Assembly (NCBI RefSeq): GCF_000271405.2
Contig: NC_015845.1
Location: forward strand, 1-28,699
From: Enterococcus hirae ATCC 9790
GTDB lineage: Bacteria; Bacillota; Bacilli; Lactobacillales; Enterococcaceae
Reading direction: 5' to 3'
Length of the DNA stretch: 28,699 bases
Shown here: positions 22,887 to 28,699 of the stretch, in pieces
Layout of the letters: every line of letters starts with the position of its first letter
Numbering within the stretch: position 1 is the first letter of the stretch
Notes under the pieces: generated by a model
Told to the model about the DNA's origin: nothing
The model's database searches: none
What the model saw: the letters and a program-made list of their open reading frames with translations, nothing else
Program-made: the position numbers and the translations under genes

Positions 22887-23206
22887 TGGATTATTTAAAG
22901 CTTAAACCAAAAGAAACTTTTGGTACGTTGTCCTTTGTCGGAAAACCAATTAAAGGTGCAGAATATATGCAAGGATCAGGACAAGACCGTAAACATGTTG
23001 GAAATTATGTTCGTATGCTAAGTTCTCGCCAAGCAGAAACACTTGAATTTATTGTTGATCCACGTATTAATTTGTCTGAATTTAAATTTGGTGATGTGGT
23101 AACAATTGAAGATGTAAAAGCAGAGCCTATGGTTGAAGCTACTAGAAATGGCGCAATTAAAGGGTGGCGCTTATTTGTACAAAGTATTAAAAAGGGAAAT
23201 GCTTAG
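22886..23206 (+). CDS. DUF961 family protein (Tn916 Orf23-like)
   Basis: A 106-residue protein with the DUF961/YdcP pattern: KETFGTLSFVGKP near the start, LEFIVDPRINLSEFKFGDVVTIEDV in the middle, then a beta-rich end. Paired small DUF961 proteins open the transfer operons of Tn916 (Orf23, Orf22) and ICEBs1 (YdcO, YdcP). Their exact role is not established. Start GTG 22886 has AAGGA upstream. The related protein encoded next shares the KETFGEL opening. Confidence 0.85.
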   Translation: MDYLKLKPKETFGTLSFVGKPIKGAEYMQGSGQDRKHVGNYVRMLSSRQAETLEFIVDPRINLSEFKFGDVVTIEDVKAEPMVEATRNGAIKGWRLFVQSIKKGNA

Positions 23207-23222
23207 GAAGGGGAATTTATAA

Positions 23223-23639
23223 ATGCCAAAGAAAAATGAACTAAACGTTGGTATGGAAATTGATTCAAAAGAAACCTTTGGAGAATTAATTTTTTTACGT
23301 ATGAAATCAGCAAAAGCGGAAGACGATGTGGATACAGGTGAAAAAAATGTGAATGCTTATCGCTATGTGGTGCAATCGAGTAAACAATTATCCGAAGAAA
23401 TTATTACGATCCCAGCTGAAAATGGTTTTCGAGAATTTCAATATGGCGATAAAGTGGAACTCATTAATCCTACCGCTAATCTTCTTGGCTTCGGAGGAAA
23501 TGGAAATTTTGCAAGTAGCTATATTCAGGTTTTTGCTGAAGATATCGTAAAAGTAAATAGTTTAACGAATAATCAAAAAAATGAAGCAGTGAAAGCTAAT
23601 AGCGAAACAGGTAACTCAAAAAATGAATCACAAAAATAA
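23223..23639 (+). CDS. DUF961 family protein (Tn916 Orf22-like)
   Basis: A 138-residue protein with the opening DSKETFGELIFLRM, the EFQYGDKVELINP segment matching FKFGDVVTIEDV of the upstream paralogue, and a Ser/Asn/Lys-rich tail after residue 110. GGAAGGGG precedes the ATG. It comes before the coupling protein and oriT, as in Tn916-like elements. It probably arose by duplication of the same ancestral gene. Confidence 0.83.
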   Translation: MPKKNELNVGMEIDSKETFGELIFLRMKSAKAEDDVDTGEKNVNAYRYVVQSSKQLSEEIITIPAENGFREFQYGDKVELINPTANLLGFGGNGNFASSYIQVFAEDIVKVNSLTNNQKNEAVKANSETGNSKNESQK

Positions 23640-23651
23640 TGGAGTGATCGT

Positions 23652-23945
23652 GTGAATGTATTAGAGCAAGATTTAAAATTTCGTTATCAACTATTAGGAC
23701 GTATGGTTCAAGACGTTCAATACTGTACACGTTTGATCAAGAATGCCAAAGAGGAAAATAGAGAGTATGATTTCGCCTTTATTTTAGATAATCACCTTTG
23801 GGGAGCTAGAGAGAATCATTTTAAAACGATGAGAGATATTTTGAATAGTTTTTCAAATGATGAACAAATTGATTGGTATTCCCTTGAAGAAATGGCGAAA
23901 GACCACTCTTTGCTGGAAGAATTAACAGGCATGTCTATAGGTTAG
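23652..23945 (+). CDS. Hypothetical protein, paralogue of 24036-24344
   Basis: A 97-residue acidic helical protein, GTG start with GGAG upstream. The segment MVQDVQYCTRLIKNAKEENREYD matches VQEVQYCIRILRECREANKEID of the gene at 24036, and both end in WYSL, then LLEEL or QLEEL, then a short Ile-Gly tail. The family is unknown. Tandem duplication inside the early transfer region suggests a dosage or heteromer role. Confidence 0.65.
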   Translation: MNVLEQDLKFRYQLLGRMVQDVQYCTRLIKNAKEENREYDFAFILDNHLWGARENHFKTMRDILNSFSNDEQIDWYSLEEMAKDHSLLEELTGMSIG

Positions 23946-24035
23946 TTCCTTATTTTAAATAATTACAAAAAGGAATTGTGTATGGTTCATTACTTGTTGA
24001 TCCAAGACTAAATAAAAGAAGAGGTTGAGAAAAAA

Positions 24036-24344
24036 ATGGACTCTGAAAAAAAAGATTCTGTAAAATTTAGTTTGGCTGATAATATTTATACTTTTGGTGT
24101 TTGGGTACAGGAGGTTCAGTATTGTATTCGAATATTAAGAGAATGTAGAGAAGCAAACAAGGAAATTGATGTAAGAGCGTTTTTGAATTTGCGATTATCG
24201 TGCGGTATTGATGGTCAATTCCCTGAAATGAAAAAAATGTGGAATAGTATTCCAGAAGAAGACCAACCAGAATGGTATTCTTTATTACAACTGTACCATG
24301 AAATCAGTCAGTTAGAAGAATTAGCACAAATACCGTTTGGATAG
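24036..24344 (+). CDS. Hypothetical protein, paralogue of 23652-23945
   Basis: A 102-residue acidic protein, start ATG with AGAGG upstream. It shares the VQ-VQYC-R core (about residues 24-44), the Trp-Tyr-Ser-Leu segment and the closing LEELAQIPFG with its neighbour. About 90 bases separate the two, with a nine-codon frame of doubtful meaning. No function could be assigned. Confidence 0.65.
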   Translation: MDSEKKDSVKFSLADNIYTFGVWVQEVQYCIRILRECREANKEIDVRAFLNLRLSCGIDGQFPEMKKMWNSIPEEDQPEWYSLLQLYHEISQLEELAQIPFG

Positions 24345-24371
24345 CTTTATAGTTTTAGAAAGGAATGAAAT

Positions 24372-24566
24372 ATGGAATATTTTTTATTTGATTCAAGTCA
24401 AAATAAATATCTTGCTCGGTTAGAAAATTCAAAAGAATACGGTTTTCTAACTCGTGAGGAAGAGAAGGCATATCGTTTTTCAGAAGATGATATTGACCTA
24501 GCTTGGCATACAGCATATCAATGCGCATGGTTAGGGCTAGGTCAATTTTTTGTTTATGGAGAATAA
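24372..24566 (+). CDS. Small hypothetical protein
   Basis: A 64-residue acidic protein with an aromatic C terminus (AWHTAYQCAWLGLGQFFVYGE). ATG 24372 has AAAGGAATG upstream. It is the last plus-strand gene before the coupling-protein gene and ends five bases from the end of a convergent minus-strand gene. The family is unknown. Confidence 0.55.
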   Translation: MEYFLFDSSQNKYLARLENSKEYGFLTREEEKAYRFSEDDIDLAWHTAYQCAWLGLGQFFVYGE

Positions 24567-24571
24567 ATCAA

Positions 24572-24745
24572 TTATTCTTTTACAATTCTGTACTTGTTTT
24601 TACTTTCGCCGAGTAAACCACTGGTTTTATCACGAACATAGCTTTCAGCTTCCTTGAAATCAACATTTCGTAGAACAGTTACCCAATTTGAAAAGAATAG
24701 TCCTGTATTATGTTCCACACGATAAGTTGAAAAAAATAAGCCCAT
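24572..24745 (-). CDS. Small convergent gene, 57-residue unknown protein
   Basis: ATG at the complement of 24743-24745 has a near-ideal ribosome site, GAAGGAGGTG. The product (MGLFFSTYRVEHNTG start, YRIVKE end) is basic and has a beta-alpha look. It is the only minus-strand gene inside the transfer block. The perfect ribosome site and clean frame argue for a real gene. TATAAAT lies upstream on this strand (near 24758-24764). No function was recognised; an antagonist or small regulator is possible. Confidence 0.6.
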   Translation of the reverse strand: MGLFFSTYRVEHNTGLFFSNWVTVLRNVDFKEAESYVRDKTSGLLGESKNKYRIVKE

Positions 24746-24805
24746 ATAAACACCTCCTTCTATTTATAATGATAGAACTGTTGTTATTAAAAAGAAGATA
24801 ATTTT

Positions 24806-26260
24806 TTGTATTTTAAAGGGGGCTATAATATTTCTAAATTTTTTAACTACAGAGGAATTAAAATAAGAAAAATCCATTTGAATATCTATAGGTTATATCT
24901 ATTTATGATGGCTTTACCTTTTTTACTTGGGGTAGGCTTTTTTTGTTACTTTAATATCTATCCTATTTTAAAACCTATGATTGATAGTGGAAATTATCAA
25001 TATAGTGTGTTGATAGTGCCAGCAATTGAAGTAGTTGGAATGCTTCTGTTTATTTTCGTGTTTTTATCGTTTATCAGAAGAATTTCTAAAGTTCGTGGGA
25101 AGTATTTTGTACGTGTATTACACCGACAAATGTTAGCGCAGATGATCGTTAGTCGAAACTGGGTAGATCGTAAAACGAAAAAAACGTCTGATGGAAAGAC
25201 ACGAGAAGTAATTAAGTTTCCAAAGATGTACTACAAACATAGAAAGTTTACAACGTTGATTACAGTTCCGACAGATGGTAAAAGGTATCACGAACAGATG
25301 TTGAGAATCGGACCAGTTTTAGAGCAAATGTTTTTTGCAGATTTGATCGATTCAAAAAGTGAGCTTGGCTTTACAGAATATGAATTATTAATAGGATTAG
25401 GTACAAATCGTATCTCGATAACTGATGTAAAAGTGACGAAGACGTCTATTCAAATTATGAAAGATTTTACTTGGGATTTTGCTAAAATGCCCCATATGTT
25501 AATTGGTGGGGGTACTGGTGGAGGGAAAACATTTTTCTTATTCACTCTTATTTTACATTTATCTCAAATAGGTACTGTATATATTTGTGATCCAAAAAAT
25601 GCAGATTTAGTTGCAATTGGAGAACTACCAGCGTTCAAAAATCATGCTTTTAGTGGGGTTGATCGTATTGTCCGTTGCTTAAAAGACGCTGAAAAAGAAA
25701 TGATTCAACGTTTTGCGTATATGAAGACACACCCAAATTATAAGTGGGGTGCGGATTACACTTACTATGATATGGCGCCATATTTTGTGGTTGCTGATGA
25801 ATGGAGTGCGTTAATGGCAGAAGTGAATGATGATTTTAGAAAACGTCAAGAGATCATGAAGCCTTTAACACAGATCATTTTAAAAGGACGTCAAGCTGGA
25901 GTATTTATGATTTTAGCCACACAAAGACCAGATACTGAAGATATTGACGGTAAATTAAGGGATCAATTTAATTTACGTGTTTCATTAGGGAAGTTAGAAG
26001 GTACTGGTTACGCAATGATTTTTGGTAAAGCTGGAGAGAATAAGAACTTCTTTAATAATGAGGTACGTGGACGTGGCTATATTAGTGACGGAGGAATGCC
26101 AAGAGAGGCTTATTCTCCATTAGTGCCTAAAAGTTTTGATTTTAAGGAAGCTTTATCTAAAATACCAAACATGATTGAAGAAGATTATTCTCGATTAAGT
26201 TTATCAGAATCTGAGAAAGAGCAACTCGAAAAAGAATTAGAAACAAAAGGCGGAATTTAA
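24806..26260 (+). CDS. FtsK/SpoIIIE-type coupling protein (Tn916 Orf21/TcpA-like)
   Basis: This 484-residue (as framed) membrane ATPase hands the relaxase-DNA complex to the channel. Two membrane helices are at about residues 28-52 and 64-86. Walker A is GGGTGGGKT at about 233-241, YICDPKNADLVAIG follows, Walker B is FVVADEW at about 325-331, and ATQRPD is an FtsK-type signature. Length fits Tn916 Orf21 (about 460). The start is unclear: the TTG at 24806 has only a weak AAGAAG upstream, whereas GGGGG (24818-24822) points to an in-frame ATT at 24830. oriT follows directly. Confidence 0.92.
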   Translation: MYFKGGYNISKFFNYRGIKIRKIHLNIYRLYLFMMALPFLLGVGFFCYFNIYPILKPMIDSGNYQYSVLIVPAIEVVGMLLFIFVFLSFIRRISKVRGKYFVRVLHRQMLAQMIVSRNWVDRKTKKTSDGKTREVIKFPKMYYKHRKFTTLITVPTDGKRYHEQMLRIGPVLEQMFFADLIDSKSELGFTEYELLIGLGTNRISITDVKVTKTSIQIMKDFTWDFAKMPHMLIGGGTGGGKTFFLFTLILHLSQIGTVYICDPKNADLVAIGELPAFKNHAFSGVDRIVRCLKDAEKEMIQRFAYMKTHPNYKWGADYTYYDMAPYFVVADEWSALMAEVNDDFRKRQEIMKPLTQIILKGRQAGVFMILATQRPDTEDIDGKLRDQFNLRVSLGKLEGTGYAMIFGKAGENKNFFNNEVRGRGYISDGGMPREAYSPLVPKSFDFKEALSKIPNMIEEDYSRLSLSESEKEQLEKELETKGGI

Positions 26261-26264
26261 CACA

Positions 26265-26595
26265 CTAAATTTGTTGATGGGGGCTGTAACGATAACAGCG
26301 TTTTGAGCGTTTTTGCTGGGTTGAAAAGTTTTCCGAAGTTGTTTGCTTACTGTGCGGAGCGAACAAGGTCTCCTTGTGAGAGGTGGGCGCTCCAGCGCCC
26401 ACCGTTGAACGCAACGACGAACCCGAGGTCTCCTCGGGTGAGGAATAGACAGTAAGCTTACAAATTCGTGAAAGGCTACGGTTTTGAGCCATTTTCAAGC
26501 AAAAACATAGGGAAAAACGGGCTTGGCGAGCTTTGCTCGTCAAGCTGTGACCCCCGTATTCTAACAGGGGGGTAGTGGAGATAAAAAATTCATGT
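26265..26595 (+). other. oriT: Origin of transfer (oriT), Tn916/ICEBs1 type
   Basis: This GC-rich stretch lies between coupling protein and relaxase. The outer arms GCTTACTGT (26345-26353) and ACAGTAAGC (26449-26457) enclose hairpins ACAAGG/CCTTGT, GGTGGGCGCT/AGCGCCCACC (26382-26403) and ACCCGAGG/CCTCGGGT. Then comes GCTTGGCGAG/CTCGTCAAGC (about 26520-26545). Last is ACCCCC GTATTCTAACA GGGGGGT (26550-26573), very like the relaxase nick region of ICEBs1 and Tn916 (ACCCCC..CTAACAGGGGG). Nicking is expected inside this last element. Confidence 0.88.
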
Positions 26596-26596
26596 A

Positions 26597-27880
26597 TTGG
26601 TGGTTCTAAAGATTGATATATCAGCTTTTTCATTGGTTGCACACTCTCAAAAAAAAATCGCGATTTTGACAACTAAATTAAGTGGGGGAGAAACGATTGA
26701 TAATTTAGTATTAAATGACTTAGGAAGAAGTATAAAATCTTCAAGAATAAGATTTCGTATGACGCAAACGGAGTTTGCTAGGGAAATTGGTGTGAGTCGC
26801 CAGATTATCAGTGAGTTAGAGCGTAATATAGTAAGGGTTTCTGATGAAACGTTGAATAAAATACTTGATTATATTGCCATGCAGGATCGACATGATCCAT
26901 TAGAATGTATTATTGATTATCTGAGGGTTACATTTCCTGTAAATGATGTTGCTGGCATATTTAGAGACGTTTTAAAGATAGATAAAGCTTATTTTGCCGA
27001 AGTAGATTCTCATATGTACGGTTATATAGGCGGTTATCAGCTAGATTATATTCAAGTGTTATATTCAAAGAAAAATGATGAACGTGGTGTATTAATTCAA
27101 TTATCAGGGCAAGGTTGTCGTCAATTTGAAGCCTTTCTTGAAGCGCAAGGTCGAACATGGTTCGACTTTTTTTATTGCTGTTTTGACTACAACTGCCGAG
27201 TAACAAGGCTTGATTTAGCGATTAATGATTACAAAGAATATTTAAGCATACCGACACTTTTAAATAAGGTCTTTCGACAGGAATTAATTTCACGATTCCG
27301 TAAATTTGATTTTAATGGTTCTGGCAGTATTTCTGAAAAGAAACAGGAAGGTACAAGTATCTATTTTGGATCTAAAAAAAGTGAGTTTTATATTACTTTT
27401 TATCAAAAAAATTACGAGCAAGCGAGAAAGCTAGGGATTCCTGTTGAAGAAGTTCCGATAAAAAATCGTTATGAAATGCGGTTTAAGAATGAACGTGCAA
27501 TGTTAGTGATAAAAGAATTCATGAAATCGGGTGATTTAGCCAGCATTATTCTAGGAATAATGAAGGATTATTTACTGTTTACTGACCGAAGGGTAGGCGT
27601 TAGTCGGAAGTATTGGAATGTGAATCGAAAATGGCAGTATTTCTTAGGTGACGCTGAAAAAATGCGTTTAGCTGTCGAACCGAATGAACAGCTTTATGAA
27701 CGATCAAAAAATTGGTTTAAGAGGACGGCTGCAGCTACTGCAAAAGTGATACAAGAAATTGATGAAATCAAAGGCACACAAGAATTTCAAGAAATTATTG
27801 ATGAAATTGAATTGAGTGAGAAGCACCAGCACGTTATCGAAGTACAAACAACAAATATTAAAGATATGATTTGTGCGTAA
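26597..27880 (+). CDS. Rep_trans-family relaxase with N-terminal HTH (Tn916 Orf20/NicK-like)
   Basis: This enzyme nicks oriT, covalently holds the 5' end and starts rolling-circle transfer. An XRE-type HTH spans about residues 40-95 (IKSSRIRFRMTQTEFAREIGVSRQIISELER). The Rep_trans domain follows at about 105-330 (YLRVTFPVND, TRLDLAINDYKEY, YEMRFKNERA). As framed from TTG 26597 it has 427 residues with no close ribosome site. GGGGGAG at 26684-26690 precedes an in-frame ATT at 26696, just before the conserved domain. ICEBs1 NicK also supports autonomous replication, which matters because no other initiator was found here. Confidence 0.92.
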   Translation: MVVLKIDISAFSLVAHSQKKIAILTTKLSGGETIDNLVLNDLGRSIKSSRIRFRMTQTEFAREIGVSRQIISELERNIVRVSDETLNKILDYIAMQDRHDPLECIIDYLRVTFPVNDVAGIFRDVLKIDKAYFAEVDSHMYGYIGGYQLDYIQVLYSKKNDERGVLIQLSGQGCRQFEAFLEAQGRTWFDFFYCCFDYNCRVTRLDLAINDYKEYLSIPTLLNKVFRQELISRFRKFDFNGSGSISEKKQEGTSIYFGSKKSEFYITFYQKNYEQARKLGIPVEEVPIKNRYEMRFKNERAMLVIKEFMKSGDLASIILGIMKDYLLFTDRRVGVSRKYWNVNRKWQYFLGDAEKMRLAVEPNEQLYERSKNWFKRTAAATAKVIQEIDEIKGTQEFQEIIDEIELSEKHQHVIEVQTTNIKDMICA

Positions 27881-27914
27881 CTATTTCGTTCTGATATACC
27901 TTTAGGAAAAAATT

Positions 27915-28058
27915 ATGCAAAGGTTGTTAAATATGGATTTGTTTATGTGCTTTATCTTGATCTATTTTATATTTTATTTTCACGATGAAGATGAAATGGG
28001 TAGTTTTTTTGCTGTATTAATGCTTGGAATATATCTTTTAAAGCTTTTGTATTTTTAA
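27915..28058 (+). CDS. Small membrane protein of the transfer operon
   Basis: A 47-residue protein with two hydrophobic segments (about residues 8-23 and 31-46) around a HDEDEMG turn. ATG 27915 has AGGA eight bases upstream. It has the same direction and close spacing as its neighbours. It may match one of the small proteins that follow orf20 in Tn916-like elements, but no family was recognised. Confidence 0.55.
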   Translation: MQRLLNMDLFMCFILIYFIFYFHDEDEMGSFFAVLMLGIYLLKLLYF

Positions 28059-28077
28059 TTGAGTGGGGGGATTTGTC

Positions 28078-28272
28078 TTGGAACAAAAAATTTTAGATTG
28101 GCTAGAAACAAAACATAAAAAGCAAGTTTCAGTTACTGAACTTATTTCAGATTGGGAAATGAGTGATCGTGAAAAAAAAGAATTTTTAGGATCAATGAAA
28201 CATTTTCAAACAATTAAATTAGCCTATGTTTATCGGGATAATCAAGTTCATTCTTATTTAGTTGTTGAATAA
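28078..28272 (+). CDS. Small winged-helix-like protein
   Basis: A 64-residue protein that looks like a minimal winged helix: ILDWLETKHKKQVSVTELI, then DREKKEFLGSMKHFQTIKLA, then a two-strand wing YVYRDNQVHSYLVV. Start TTG 28078 was chosen because GGGGGG lies seven bases upstream; the frame extends to a GTG at 28063 that overlaps this site. It lies 18 bases before the adhesin gene and may bind DNA. Confidence 0.6.
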   Translation: MEQKILDWLETKHKKQVSVTELISDWEMSDREKKEFLGSMKHFQTIKLAYVYRDNQVHSYLVVE

Positions 28273-28290
28273 AATTAGGAGGAGAAAATT

Positions 28291-28699
28291 TTGAATCAAT
28301 ACAATAAAATCAAAAAATCGTTATTAATTGGGGCTACAATTTTAGGAATTACTGCTAACAGTTCAGTCATTTTGGCTACTACAAATAGTGGATCAAGTGC
28401 TGGTTCTTTAGAGAAGGGTGTCACGCTTAATTCCAATCAGTTAAAACAAGCTAGGAAGTTAACGCAAAACAACAATACCAAGAAGCTCGTCGATGATGAC
28501 AATACGACAGTTGTTTCTGATAATACGACGATTTCACCAGAATACAGCTTTTTTGTTCAATATATTCAGGGCAAAACGACTGTAGAGACATTTGGTGAAG
28601 GTTGGAGCGAAGGTATACACACTGCAGAAAATGAAAAAGACTCTAAAGGGATCAGTATTCCTGTAGATGAGGTTGTTAAAGGGAAGACTGGTGTAATTT
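28291..28699 (+). CDS. N-terminal part of wall-anchored adhesin (continues at base 1)
   Basis: TTG start with AGGAGG at 28277-28282. The first 30 residues are a signal peptide (MNQYNKIKKSLLIG, hydrophobic core, VILA then TTN). A Ser/Asn-rich stretch (31-80) follows, then the start of a folded domain (EYSFFVQYIQGKTTVE). The frame is open to the last base, and the leftover T joins AC at bases 1-2 to give a Tyr codon, continuing in the frame that ends at 1646. Confidence 0.82.
   Translation, partial: MNQYNKIKKSLLIGATILGITANSSVILATTNSGSSAGSLEKGVTLNSNQLKQARKLTQNNNTKKLVDDDNTTVVSDNTTISPEYSFFVQYIQGKTTVETFGEGWSEGIHTAENEKDSKGISIPVDEVVKGKTGVI

Noticed and set aside
23946..24035. Nine-codon frame between the two paralogues
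   Set aside because: It is too short and has no supporting context beyond a weak ribosome site.
26265..26672. 135-codon minus-strand frame over oriT
   Set aside because: It covers the inverted repeats of oriT and has no ribosome site or recognisable domain.

Overview
The window reads as one complete, circularly permuted conjugative plasmid (or circular transfer element) of 28,699 bp from a low-GC Firmicute. Enterococcus or a close relative fits best. The evidence is AT-rich codon use, strong AGGAGG-type ribosome sites, many TTG starts, a PrgX/TraA-like regulator, a par/Fst-style type I toxin-antitoxin locus and Tn916/tcp-type transfer genes. The circle is supported by the ends: an open reading frame running off the right end (from 28291) continues in frame, with no stop, into the frame that enters at base 1 and ends at 1646. 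The joined product is a 684-residue wall-anchored adhesin. No resistance gene, integrase, transposase, tRNA or rRNA was seen.

Layout. (1) 22.5 kb through the junction to 12.2 kb is one plus-strand transfer block. It holds a small unknown gene, two DUF961 proteins, two paralogous small proteins, an FtsK/SpoIIIE-type coupling protein, a Tn916/ICEBs1-like oriT, a Rep_trans relaxase with an N-terminal HTH, two small proteins, the adhesin and its adjacent sortase, three unknown proteins, a small HTH protein, then TcpC, TcpD, TcpE, VirB4, VirB6 and a two-domain peptidoglycan hydrolase, and finally an anchored coiled-coil protein. A lipoprotein gene with its own promoter closes the block (12.3-12.7 kb) and is a candidate entry-exclusion factor. 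(2) 13.0-15.0 kb is a LexA-controlled uvrX-yolD-unknown operon. (3) 15.1-16.5 kb is a minus-strand partition operon (RHH protein and ParA) with several clusters of AT-rich repeats. (4) 16.55-17.22 kb encodes a large, densely folded non-coding RNA with its own promoter and terminator. (5) 17.2-20.3 kb is an accessory stretch: an anchored protein, a type II toxin-antitoxin pair, three copies of a par-type antisense-RNA module (one with a full toxin, one with a shortened toxin, one with none) and a GNAT acetyltransferase. (6) 20.3-22.5 kb is the control region: a PrgX/Rgg-like regulator on the minus strand, a divergent 20-codon peptide gene behind a palindromic operator, a consensus LexA box, and a second long structured RNA or leader that runs up to the transfer genes.

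Working model (inference). Transfer may be gated by a regulator/peptide pair and by DNA damage through LexA, via a long structured leader. The relaxase and coupling protein act at oriT, the Tcp/VirB proteins form the channel, the hydrolase opens the wall, and the adhesin/sortase pair may help mating contact. Partition and toxin-antitoxin loci keep the element in the population. No conventional replication initiator was found.
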